A DNA stretch of 64,000 bases. Source: Chitinophagales bacterium. Lineage in GTDB: Bacteria > Bacteroidota > Bacteroidia > Chitinophagales > CAIODY01. Below are positions 19,430-27,736 of this stretch, in pieces. Location: positions 46,780-110,779 of the forward strand of contig CANGEV010000008.1 in assembly GCA_947452995.1 (NCBI GenBank), in the 5' to 3' direction. A program made the position numbers and the translations under genes. Below the pieces are notes generated by a model that saw nothing but the letters and a program-made list of their open reading frames with translations, ran no database searches and was not told where the DNA came from. Position 1 is the stretch's first letter. Each line of letters begins with the position of its first letter.

Positions 19430-20914
19430 ATGATGCGAAAGTATTTATGGTTCATTTCATTTTTTGCAATAGTGGTAGCAGGATTAATGCCTTCGTGCCT
19501 ACGTGAGCAAGCAGCTTCATTAGATGGAGCTTATCCAAATCCAGTAGCGAAAATAATATTGAACAAGTGTGCTGTAGCGGGGTGTCATACAGCTGCCGAT
19601 AAAGACCTTGCGGCTGGTTTGAATTTGTCGACGTGGCGTGATTGTTTTAAAGGAACTGCCGATCACGAGTCTGTTGTGATTCCTTATTACAGCATGGAAA
19701 GTCATTTATTCATGCATTGTAATACCTATGCTGATCTTGGAGAGCAATTAATTCCACGAATGCCTAAAGCAGACGCGGCATTATCGCGTGAGGAGTTGAA
19801 GATTTTAGATAATTGGATTATGCAAGGCGCTCCTGATAAATATGGAAGATTGCCTTTTAGTGATAGGCCCAGTCGATCTAAAATATATGTCACGAATCAA
19901 GGATGTGATCGGGTAGCAGTTATTGATGCGAATTCTCGCTTATTGATGAGATACATACAGGTAGGGACTTCTAGTGGGGTGGAGGGGCCGCATAAGGTTA
20001 GTGTTTCAAGGGATTCGCGCTATGTATATGTTTTGTTAAATAATGATGGTGTTTTACATAAAATCGATGCGGCTACTGATGAGATAATTGGCAGTGCAAG
20101 TTTTGGTACGGGCAATTGGGTAAACTTTATTATAAGCAAAGACGGTAGTCGTGCTTTCGTATTGGATAGTGAAAACGACGGTAGAGTAGTTGTCGTGAAT
20201 CTGAATACTATGATTGATGAAAAGTATTATTCCGGAACAGGTCTGTTTGTTCTACCGCATGGAATGAGTTTAAGTCCGGATGAGCAATATTTATATGTTC
20301 TTCCATCGGGAGGGAATTTCGTTTACAAAATGGATGTTACAGCTCCATTGCAGCCGCAACTGCCTCAAAAAGTATGTTTGGTGCCGGGAAGTCAAGCAAG
20401 TTTTAGCGCTGCAGATAATTTGAATTTTCATGAAATTGTATTTAGTCCAGATGGCAGCAAGTACTTCGTCAATACGCAATTAAAGAATGATGTACGTGTT
20501 TATAATGCCAAGAATGATTCCTTATTAAGTATTATTCCAACAGCTATTTATCCGCAGGAGTTTGCGTTTTCAAAACAATATCCGTATTTGTTTGTAAGTT
20601 GTATCCTTGATTCAACTTGCACTTCAGCAGCGTGCCTAGGTGCAATAAGTGTTATAGATTATAATTCTTTGCAATTGGTTAAAAATATCAAGGAAGGGTT
20701 TTATCAGCCACATGGATTAGTGGTAGATGATGCGAATCATCGGTTGTTTGTCGCGAGCCGTAATCTCGATATAAAGGGACCTCCTCCGCATCATAAAGCA
20801 GCTTGCATAGGTCGAAACGGCTTTATTTCTTCTGTAAATTTAAATGATCTGTCGCTTGAAGAATACCATGTCGACTTATCAGTGGATCCTTATTCTGTAG
20901 CTATTAGACGTTAG
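19430..20914 (+). CDS. Lipoprotein with cytochrome-c-like domain and YVTN beta-propeller
   Basis: A 494-residue exported protein. The N-terminus (MMRKYLWFISFFAIVVAGLMPSC) is a lipoprotein signal. Residues about 30-130 resemble the c-type cytochrome domain found at the start of Bacteroidota/Planctomycete propeller proteins: ILNKCAVAGCHTAAD, a CX4CH rather than CXXCH site, followed by a distal PRMPKADAALSREELKILDNWIMQGAPD. Residues from about 145 contain YVTN/SMP-30-like repeats (KIYVTNQGCDRVAVIDANS, RYVYVLLNNDGVLHKIDAAT, QYLYVLPSGGNFVYKMD). Whether heme is bound is not certain. It ends overlapping the convergent M1 peptidase by four bases. Confidence 0.8.
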   Translation: MMRKYLWFISFFAIVVAGLMPSCLREQAASLDGAYPNPVAKIILNKCAVAGCHTAADKDLAAGLNLSTWRDCFKGTADHESVVIPYYSMESHLFMHCNTYADLGEQLIPRMPKADAALSREELKILDNWIMQGAPDKYGRLPFSDRPSRSKIYVTNQGCDRVAVIDANSRLLMRYIQVGTSSGVEGPHKVSVSRDSRYVYVLLNNDGVLHKIDAATDEIIGSASFGTGNWVNFIISKDGSRAFVLDSENDGRVVVVNLNTMIDEKYYSGTGLFVLPHGMSLSPDEQYLYVLPSGGNFVYKMDVTAPLQPQLPQKVCLVPGSQASFSAADNLNFHEIVFSPDGSKYFVNTQLKNDVRVYNAKNDSLLSIIPTAIYPQEFAFSKQYPYLFVSCILDSTCTSAACLGAISVIDYNSLQLVKNIKEGFYQPHGLVVDDANHRLFVASRNLDIKGPPPHHKAACIGRNGFISSVNLNDLSLEEYHVDLSVDPYSVAIRR

Positions 20915-23295
20915 TATTGAACGATTGCTTGTCCGCTAAGTTCAGTTCCATTTTCTAAGTCAACCTTAATGAAATTAATCCCTTTGCTTAGATGACTAAC
21001 TTGAATTCTATTGCCGATAGGATGAATCGCTTTTTGTAATAGTTTGCCATTGCAATCATAAATAAATAGTTGTTTGCAAGGGCTTGTCATAGGCCACTCA
21101 ATCGTGTACTTTCCATCATTCGGGTTGGGTGAAATGCTTAGGTAATTGCATTTAGTATCATTGATTTCATTTTCGTTTGATGCAATACATGGTGCAGGTG
21201 TAATGATTGTACTTGTGTCATGATAATTATAATCGTAAATACCCATAGTATATTCTCCTTGCAGCAGATGTTGAATGGTAATTTGTCCGATTTGATTTGA
21301 AGCGCTTCCTTGCTTATTGATGCTATATTCGCTTGCATCGAGAATTGACCAATCCTTACTTCCGTCAGCTCTGAATAGAATGCACAGGCTATCTTCTGTA
21401 TTGGTGATAAAGGCATGATCTAGATAATTGTTTGCGGCGCTTCCATTATAATTGATGGTGGCGGTGGCATCTAGTTTATCCATTGCAATTCCTTGTACGA
21501 CCCAATAACGATCGGCTACGTGAATAAAATTCTTTAAAGTCGGATCCTGAATAGCATTTGGTCGATTCCAATGGTGTTCTACACGTAAGAAAACAGAATC
21601 ACTAATATTTTTAACACTGATATTCAATTTAGCATTTGCCCAACTAAAACCGCCTGTTTTATTGAGTATTTTCCAGTCGCAGGTTAGTGCATCGCTTAAT
21701 AGTTCATCAAAATCATGCACCACCAAACGTGTTCCTGATGGGATGTTTAGTGTGATGTTTTGGCAACTGCTATTCACGGAAGTTTGTAAAGTTTGATGAT
21801 TAAAATACGAGTCGAAACAAGTTAAAGTTATTGGAACATAGCCATAATCATGTGCAGCGTGTTGTGCAGGTGTTACTTGCATTTGTACTTGATTGTTGGT
21901 CCATTTAACGAGATGAATATCTGGGAAACCCGCTTGCGATAGCCAATGGTCGAAGAAATCTTTTAGATATGTTTTTCCTGTATAGGCGATGAGTGAATCA
22001 CGGAGTCCGTTTGTGCTGCTATTCGACCAAGCATGCTGTGCTAGATATCTTTTCATGCTAGCATAGAAATCAGCATCCCCCATATAGGTTCTAAGCGTGT
22101 GAATCATATCTGCACCTTTGTCGTAGACAGTCGATCCATAGGTGATGGCATGCGGCACATTTGCTACGGGGAAATAGCCTTGATCGTTTATGGGTGCTGA
22201 TTGCAATACCGCTAGATGATTTGATTTGATAGACGCATCGTATGCTCCTCTGCCATAAATATGTTCTGTAAAAATGCGTTCGCAGTACGAAGCCCATCCT
22301 TCGTTTAGCCACATTTCATTTTCATTCGGGCAAGTCACCATATCACCAAACCACATATGAGAAAGTTCGTGCGCATGCATGGTTTCGTAAGTCAAACCTG
22401 CCGTTACAAAGGCTCTTCCAATGGCAATATTAGAAGCATGTTCCATCGCGCCCCCGTTGAATGGAACGAGCACATAGCCTGCTCTATCGAAAGGGTAATT
22501 ACCCCATAGAGAATCGAAAAGATAAAATGCCTGCGGAACTTTGGAGAAGTAATATTTGCATGCGTTGCTATCGGAGGCGAGTGTACCTATCTCTAAAGGG
22601 ATGCTCCTACCGCTATGGGTTGTGAGCTGGTAGTGTAAGTTAACATAAGGGGCCACAGCGACGCTCGCTAAATAAGGGGCTACAGATTGTGCAAATTCCC
22701 AATGCCATATTACTGAGTTAGTGTTTGTATGTGTAGTATCTGTTAATAGACCATTACAATAGGCTATTTGCGTATTCGCTGTTTCGATAAAGCAATTATA
22801 GGAACTACGGTCATCAAAGCGGTCGTTGCAAGGAAACCATGCCATTCCTAAGTTATGCGGGTTTGAACTAAATCCCACGCCAAGGTTGAAGCTGTAAACA
22901 CCACTGAAGGTAAAACCTCCCCAACTAGGATCGCTATAAGGGGTGCCATGACAAATGATGGACATGCTTGCTGTATCTCCGATGGATAGGGGATTTGTCC
23001 AGTTTAAAACGACATAGTGATCAACTTGGGTATGGTTGATTGTTTGATTTTGGAACAGCACACTATCCACTATCAAGCCGCGTAAATCAAAACTGCATGT
23101 TGTGAGTGCATTGATTTTATTAACCCAATGAATGCTTGTTTGTTCTTGAATTTGATGCGAACCAGGATTACTTAGGTTGCAGTGTATCTCATAATGGAGT
23201 ACATCCATCGTGTCAGAACGATCGTTTGCGCTAGCACTTGAGAAGCCTAGTAATGCAAGGAGTAAAGTGCTTAATAGCAAACGACGGGACGACAT
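20911..23295 (-). CDS. Secreted M1 family aminopeptidase with T9SS sorting domain (second copy)
   Basis: A 794-residue paralogue of the enzyme at 1898-3877. A signal peptide (SSRRLLLSTLLLALLGFSSASA) precedes the M1 N-domain; GGAMEHASN lies near residue 283, HELSH at 309-313 and the third zinc ligand E332 in WLNEG (HExxH-x18-E). The C-terminus (LSISPNPNDGKYTIEW ... INFIKVDLENGTELSGQAIVQY) is a T9SS type A sorting domain. It starts one base after the tyrS stop codon, so it is probably read through from tyrS, an odd pairing of a tRNA synthetase with an exported peptidase. The ATG at 23295 is chosen over a TTG three codons earlier that would overlap tyrS. Confidence 0.91.
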   Translation of the reverse strand: MSSRRLLLSTLLLALLGFSSASANDRSDTMDVLHYEIHCNLSNPGSHQIQEQTSIHWVNKINALTTCSFDLRGLIVDSVLFQNQTINHTQVDHYVVLNWTNPLSIGDTASMSIICHGTPYSDPSWGGFTFSGVYSFNLGVGFSSNPHNLGMAWFPCNDRFDDRSSYNCFIETANTQIAYCNGLLTDTTHTNTNSVIWHWEFAQSVAPYLASVAVAPYVNLHYQLTTHSGRSIPLEIGTLASDSNACKYYFSKVPQAFYLFDSLWGNYPFDRAGYVLVPFNGGAMEHASNIAIGRAFVTAGLTYETMHAHELSHMWFGDMVTCPNENEMWLNEGWASYCERIFTEHIYGRGAYDASIKSNHLAVLQSAPINDQGYFPVANVPHAITYGSTVYDKGADMIHTLRTYMGDADFYASMKRYLAQHAWSNSSTNGLRDSLIAYTGKTYLKDFFDHWLSQAGFPDIHLVKWTNNQVQMQVTPAQHAAHDYGYVPITLTCFDSYFNHQTLQTSVNSSCQNITLNIPSGTRLVVHDFDELLSDALTCDWKILNKTGGFSWANAKLNISVKNISDSVFLRVEHHWNRPNAIQDPTLKNFIHVADRYWVVQGIAMDKLDATATINYNGSAANNYLDHAFITNTEDSLCILFRADGSKDWSILDASEYSINKQGSASNQIGQITIQHLLQGEYTMGIYDYNYHDTSTIITPAPCIASNENEINDTKCNYLSISPNPNDGKYTIEWPMTSPCKQLFIYDCNGKLLQKAIHPIGNRIQVSHLSKGINFIKVDLENGTELSGQAIVQY

Positions 23296-23296
23296 A

Positions 23297-24574
23297 TTAT
23301 TCAACGATGATAAGGTGATAATTTTTCTTTCCTTTTTGAATGACCATATATTTATTTTGAATGAGTTGGTCTGTGTTTATGTTCATGTCAACAGAGGATA
23401 TTTTTTCTAAATTGAGGGCAATACCGCCTCCGCTAAGCATTTTGCGTGCTTCTCCTTTCGAAGGGAAAATTGAAGTAAGCTCTGCTAAAATATTGAGTAT
23501 CGGAGCGCCGTTTTCAATAACAGATCGATCTATTTTAAATGTTGGAATACCACGGAATACATTTTCCCATTGGTCATTTGCAATATTTTTTAAAGTATCT
23601 GGCGTTGGTTTTCCGAACATCAAATCAGAGGTGCTCATTGCGGCGCGGTAATCTTCGTCGCTATGTACTATGCTTGTGACCTCTTTTCCAAGGGCCTTTT
23701 GAAGGATACGTTGACTAGGGTCTTTAGCTTGTTCGGCCTCCATCTCTAGAATGCTGGTTTCATCTAAGAAGGTTAGCATACGAATATATTTCTTCACATC
23801 TTCATCACTGGCATTAATCCAGTATTGATAGAATTGATAAGGACTTGTTAGGTTTTTATCTATCCATAATGCACCATCCTCTGTTTTGCCAAATTTAGTG
23901 CCATCCGCTTTTGTAATCAACGGACAAGTTAACAAATGAGCTTCACCACCTTCCATTCTTCTGATCAATTCTAAGCCAGTAGTCATATTACCCCATTGAT
24001 CACTTCCTGCCAATTGCAATCTGCAACCTTTGTTTTTCCAAAGCCAGTAATAATCATAACCCTGTATGAGCTGATATGAAAATTCAGTGAATGAAATTCC
24101 GTTTTCCATACGTGTTTGAACAGAGTCTTTCGAGAGCATATAGTTTACTGTAATATGCTTGCCGATATCGCGCAGGAACGTAAATACATCCATTGATTTG
24201 AACCAATCATAATTATTGACCAATTCAGCTTGGTATGCACCAGGGGAGAAATCAAGGTATTTTGAAAGTTGATTTTTAAAAGAGGCGATATTGTTGTTGA
24301 GGGAATCTTGATCGAGCAATTTTCGTTCAGTTGACTTGCCAGAAGGATCCCCAATTAGGCCTGTTGCACCTCCAACCAGAGCAAGCGGCTTATGCCCGGC
24401 ACGTTGTAAACGCATCAATAATAAAATAGGAACGAAATTACCGATAGTCATTGAAGTTGCAGTAGGGTCGAAGCCACAATAGCCCGTGATTGGCCCGTTT
24501 TTCAATAATTCGTCTACTCCAGGAGTGTGTTGATGGATTAGACCTCTCCAGCGTAATTCGTCTAAAAACTGCAT
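23297..24574 (-). CDS. tyrS: Tyrosyl-tRNA synthetase
   Basis: A 425-residue class I synthetase of the usual bacterial TyrRS length. It has GYCGFDPTATSMTIGNFVP (the HIGH-like segment reads TIGN), the tyrosine-binding region YQLIQGYDYYWL, GSDQWGNMTTGLELIRR, and the KMSKS-like loop KFGKT, then a C-terminal S4-like domain (GGIALNLEKISSVDMNINTDQLIQNKYMVIQKGKKNYHLI). It charges tRNA-Tyr in the cytosol. No T-box-like leader is evident upstream; the 330-base gap holds a candidate small RNA on the opposite strand. Confidence 0.96.
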   Translation of the reverse strand: MQFLDELRWRGLIHQHTPGVDELLKNGPITGYCGFDPTATSMTIGNFVPILLLMRLQRAGHKPLALVGGATGLIGDPSGKSTERKLLDQDSLNNNIASFKNQLSKYLDFSPGAYQAELVNNYDWFKSMDVFTFLRDIGKHITVNYMLSKDSVQTRMENGISFTEFSYQLIQGYDYYWLWKNKGCRLQLAGSDQWGNMTTGLELIRRMEGGEAHLLTCPLITKADGTKFGKTEDGALWIDKNLTSPYQFYQYWINASDEDVKKYIRMLTFLDETSILEMEAEQAKDPSQRILQKALGKEVTSIVHSDEDYRAAMSTSDLMFGKPTPDTLKNIANDQWENVFRGIPTFKIDRSVIENGAPILNILAELTSIFPSKGEARKMLSGGGIALNLEKISSVDMNINTDQLIQNKYMVIQKGKKNYHLIIVE

Positions 24575-24813
24575 GTCGTTAAAATTTTCGTGAAGTTACA
24601 AAAGAAGATGCAAAGGGAGATATTTCACGATTGAAATGAGTTCAGATTCTTCGATTTATAGTTAAGTATGTTTATTGATTATTCAATGTTGCGATATAGA
24701 TTATAATTTACGTTCAGTATTATTTGTAACTATTGATAATTCAGCATTAAACAATTAAAGTTTAAAAATTACTTGAAATTACTTGAAATGCTATAAGTTG
24801 GCATAGGAATTGT

Positions 24814-24821
24814 TACTTTTG
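24814..24821 (+). promoter_or_regulatory. Putative -7 promoter element TACTTTTG for a candidate small RNA
   Basis: Exact match to TAnnTTTG on the plus strand. No annotated plus-strand gene lies downstream before radC, which is on the other strand. No good -33 TTG at 17-21 bases is seen, so the promoter is tentative. Confidence 0.4.
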
Positions 24822-24903
24822 CAATGGTGTTTTCATCATTGTAAGGTTCTAAATGGGTTAAGAACTTTACAGCAATAAGTCTCCTTAATTGGAGACTTTT
24901 TTG
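24822..24903 (+). ncRNA. Candidate small RNA with three consecutive hairpins
   Basis: Directly after the TACTTTTG element come three adjacent stem-loops: CAATGGTG/CATCATTG around TTTT (24822-24841), GTAAGGTTCT/AGAACTTTAC around a 10-base loop (24841-24870), and AAGTCTCC/GGAGACTT around TTAATT (24877-24898) followed by six T. The last is a standard terminator. The first two stems each contain one G-U wobble, which fits RNA rather than DNA symmetry. If transcription starts about seven bases after the element, the first stem would be only partly transcribed. The last hairpin may also end radC transcripts from the other strand. No known family is recognised. Confidence 0.4.
24877..24902. terminator. 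Intrinsic terminator beside radC
   Basis: The eight-base-pair stem AAGTCTCC/GGAGACTT with loop TTAATT is followed by T6 on the plus strand. On the minus strand it lies just downstream of the radC stop but lacks a long T run, so the plus-strand direction is favoured. Confidence 0.7.
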
Positions 24904-24904
24904 T

Positions 24905-25606
24905 TTACATGAGTCCTGAGTCAGCGAAACTAAAATACCCTCTATTGCTGACGATAAGATGATCATAAACTGTTATATCTAATAGTTTTCCAGCGTCTTT
25001 CATTTGGGTGGTTAAACGTTGATCATCGTCGGAAGGTTCTAAGTTTCCAGAAGGGTGGTTATGGCAAAGGATAATACCGCTTGCGAGCGATTCTATTGCG
25101 CTTTTGAAAATAAGCCGTGCATCGACTACCGTGGCAGAGACGCCACCTTTAGATATTAATTCTACTCGAATTACGATGTTCTGGCGATTCAGTAATAGCG
25201 CATAAAAGTGTTCCGTGTCTAAGTCACTCAATGCAGGTTTCAGGATTTTTGCAGCATCTTCGGAGCATGTTATTTTAAGCCTGTCGGGCAAGTTTTCTGC
25301 TTCTTTTCGTCTGCCTAATTCAAAAGCGGCAGCGACTGTACTAGCCTTCACATGTCCTATCCCTTTTAAAGCGGATAATTCTGTAATTGATTTTCTTGCA
25401 AGCTGCTTTAATTGGAAATCGGCTTTTTCCAAGATAATTTTCCCGAGTTCAACAGAACTTGCATCTTTAGTTCCATTCTGAATGAGAATGGCTAATAGTT
25501 CTGCATTACTTAATGAGCCTGCACCTCGTAGTATAAGTTTTTCGCGGAGATCTTCACCGCAAATCAAAGGTCTACTGTTTCTTTTCGACAAATCGATACG
25601 TTGCAT
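24905..25606 (-). CDS. radC: RadC family JAB-domain protein
   Basis: A 233-residue protein with an N-terminal UPF0758 helix-hairpin-helix (GSLSNAELLAILIQNGTK, SALKGIGHVKASTVAAAFELGRR) and a C-terminal JAB1/MPN metalloprotease-like domain with the LCHNHPSGNLEPSDDDQ motif (HxHPSGxxxPSxxD) and an upstream glutamate in LISKGGVSATVVDARLIFKSAI. Despite its name the DNA-repair role has been questioned; the JAB site suggests a peptidase or a DNA-associated activity. It is complete at the usual length (about 225-230). Confidence 0.94.
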   Translation of the reverse strand: MQRIDLSKRNSRPLICGEDLREKLILRGAGSLSNAELLAILIQNGTKDASSVELGKIILEKADFQLKQLARKSITELSALKGIGHVKASTVAAAFELGRRKEAENLPDRLKITCSEDAAKILKPALSDLDTEHFYALLLNRQNIVIRVELISKGGVSATVVDARLIFKSAIESLASGIILCHNHPSGNLEPSDDDQRLTTQMKDAGKLLDITVYDHLIVSNRGYFSFADSGLM

Positions 25607-25669
25607 AAATACGACATTTCGTAGTATAACGCAGCGGGATTGCTAAATAGTATAATAAGTGTGGGAAAA

Positions 25670-26695
25670 TTAGAAACGAGGGCAATAAATTACCTTTCGT
25701 TGCGCTGTTTCAGGGTTACCTTCATGAACAATAGAAAGTTCAAAAGCACCACGAGCAGCAGAAGCTAAACGTAAGTTCGATAAGTTAAAATCATAACTTA
25801 AGCCAATTCGAGTACTGTGTACTTCAAAGGCGGTCATAGCAACAGCAGCGTCTCCAAGGCGATAGAATAGACCGACATAAAATGCAGCAGGGTTTTTCTT
25901 TTCGTCTGTTAGGTTGAAGGATACAGTACTTCCTAAATTGAATTCACTTGCAGCAGTTTGCGAGAGGAACAAGACAGTGGGGTTAATCGAAATTCGTTCA
26001 TTCACACCGATTCTAGCGCCAGCGTTTAGGGTATATCGGCGATTTAAAACCGTATTAGAATTATAGAGTAACAGGAATGATTCTTTCGGTTGCGAGATAT
26101 GATGCATTGTCATACCTCCCCAAACGCTAAACATATCTGAGAAATAGGAAGACCAAGAAAGGCCCGCATCAAAATCGGCATATGTGAAAGTTCCTGAGGT
26201 AGAAAATTTTTCTAGGCTTATTGGTCCAAATTGCTTTGAGATAGGGTCCCATGAAGAAGCGAAAACCAATTTATTGATATCCACACTTTTTTGAACTACA
26301 CCACCACGAACACCAAATGAAAGGTAATGATGCGGATTATAGCGACGGTCCATTTTTTGATGGTAAGCAAGGCTTACATAAACGCTTTGGTTAGTTAATG
26401 CACCTGTACCTGATTTATCGTTCAATACAACGAGGCCTGCACCCAAAAAGTTTTTCTTCAATTGTTTGTGCAGAAAGGGTAAATCGAAGCTACCTGAAAA
26501 TGTTGTGAAAGGGACGCTCACAGATCCCCACTGACTACGATAGTTACCGGCGATACGGTATTTTGCACTTATCTTTCCTGTAAGTGAAGGGTTAAGCGTC
26601 ATAGGTGACGCATAGAATTGAGAAAAGTGAATATCCTGCGCTAACGACAGTGTCGTAACGAAGCAAAAGGCTATTAAGGATAAAAGTTTTCTCAT
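25670..26695 (-). CDS. PorP/SprF family type IX secretion membrane protein
   Basis: A 341-residue outer-membrane protein. A signal peptide (MRKLLSLIAFCFVTTLSLAQ) is followed by the family hallmark DIHFSQFYASPMTLNPSLTGK and by amphipathic strands such as YRIAGNYRSQWGSV, HHYLSFGVRGGVVQKSVDINKLVFASSWD and FYVGLFYRLGDAAVAMTAFEVHSTRIGLSYDFNLSNL. PorP/SprF proteins anchor T9SS surface adhesins, or partner with SprB-type proteins during gliding. No adhesin gene is adjacent; the large repeat protein at 61383 is a possible client in the same window. Confidence 0.88.
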   Translation of the reverse strand: MRKLLSLIAFCFVTTLSLAQDIHFSQFYASPMTLNPSLTGKISAKYRIAGNYRSQWGSVSVPFTTFSGSFDLPFLHKQLKKNFLGAGLVVLNDKSGTGALTNQSVYVSLAYHQKMDRRYNPHHYLSFGVRGGVVQKSVDINKLVFASSWDPISKQFGPISLEKFSTSGTFTYADFDAGLSWSSYFSDMFSVWGGMTMHHISQPKESFLLLYNSNTVLNRRYTLNAGARIGVNERISINPTVLFLSQTAASEFNLGSTVSFNLTDEKKNPAAFYVGLFYRLGDAAVAMTAFEVHSTRIGLSYDFNLSNLRLASAARGAFELSIVHEGNPETAQRKVIYCPRF

Positions 26696-26784
26696 CTTCT
26701 AAATTCTAAGTAGTTGGCTAAGTTAAACAAATAACATCAATAAAAATAAGGTAATTTTTTGAAAATGCAATTTTTTGTATTCAG

Positions 26785-27714
26785 CTATTGTTTTCCCTCG
26801 GCAAAACGTTTTAAAATAGCCATTTCTTTTAGTTTTGCTTTTGACTCTTGAGCTGGTGTTCCGAAGTAGCTCTTGCCACCTTCAATGCTCTTTGTTACGC
26901 CACTTTGGCCAAGTACTACAGCCCCTTCTCCAATTACCAGGTCTTTATTAACACCTACCTGTCCCCATAAAATCACATTGTCTTCTAACTTAGTTTTACC
27001 TGCTATACCTGTTTGAGCTGCAATAAGGCAGTTTTTGCCAATTACTGTACCGTGGCCAACATGTACTTGGTTATCTAGTTTAGAGCCCCAACCAATGATA
27101 GTGTCTCCGGATACGCCTTTATCGATTGTACACGATGCGCCTAGCTCGACATAATCTTGAATAATTACTCTTCCGCAGGATTCTAATTTGTCATAAAAGG
27201 TATGCGGAGTTGTTCTCTTTTTAAAATAGAAAGCGTCTCCACCTATTACGCAGCCAGATTGAATGATAACATAGTCACCGATTTCACAATGATCGTAAAT
27301 AGAAACATTTGCATGAATCAAACAGCCTTTTCCGATTTTGACGTTGTTTCCTATAAAAACATTGGGTTGAATATGCGTGCCTTCGCCAATAATAGCAGAT
27401 TCCGCTATACTTTTATTTGCGGGTTCAAACGGACGAAAACGCTTAACTAGGCTTACATAAGCTTCGAAAGGATCGACGTGGTAAAACAATGTTTTACCAG
27501 CTGGTGCGTCCATTTTTTGATTAATAATAACAAAGCTTGCTGCCGACTGTAACGCCTTCTCGTAATATTTGGGATGATCTACGAAAGTAAGATCTCCTTC
27601 CACAACTTTGTGAATTTCATTGATACCTCTTACTTGCGCATTCGGATCTCCGATTATTTCAGCATTCGTTAACGCAGCGATGTCCTTGACGGATACGGGG
27701 CTTATTAATTTCAT
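26785..27714 (-). CDS. lpxD: LpxD-like UDP-3-O-acylglucosamine N-acyltransferase
   Basis: A 309-residue left-handed beta-helix acyltransferase: an N-terminal uridine-binding domain (NAQVRGINEIHKVVEGDLTFVDHPKYYEKALQSAASFVIIN) followed by hexapeptide repeats (IIGEGTHIQPNVFIGNNVKIGKGCLIHANVSIYDHCEIGDYVIIQSGCVIG) and the catalytic-His context NQVHVGHGTVIGKNCLIAAQTGIAG. LpxD adds the second acyl chain in lipid A synthesis. It is somewhat shorter than typical LpxD (330-345). Bacteroidota often carry a second, shorter LpxD-like protein, so this could be the paralogue rather than the lipid A enzyme. Confidence 0.85.
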   Translation of the reverse strand: MKLISPVSVKDIAALTNAEIIGDPNAQVRGINEIHKVVEGDLTFVDHPKYYEKALQSAASFVIINQKMDAPAGKTLFYHVDPFEAYVSLVKRFRPFEPANKSIAESAIIGEGTHIQPNVFIGNNVKIGKGCLIHANVSIYDHCEIGDYVIIQSGCVIGGDAFYFKKRTTPHTFYDKLESCGRVIIQDYVELGASCTIDKGVSGDTIIGWGSKLDNQVHVGHGTVIGKNCLIAAQTGIAGKTKLEDNVILWGQVGVNKDLVIGEGAVVLGQSGVTKSIEGGKSYFGTPAQESKAKLKEMAILKRFAEGKQ

Positions 27715-27736
27715 AGTCCTAAATTACGCTGTGAAT

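Larger units (their letters stand above)
24575..24904. other. 330-base intergenic region between tyrS and radC
   Basis: Very AT-rich. It contains the upstream region of tyrS on the minus strand, a short direct repeat (ATTACTTGAA twice in tandem at about 24767-24787) and the candidate small RNA locus with its promoter-like element and terminator at 24814-24903. I see no credible open reading frame and no tRNA. Confidence 0.7.
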
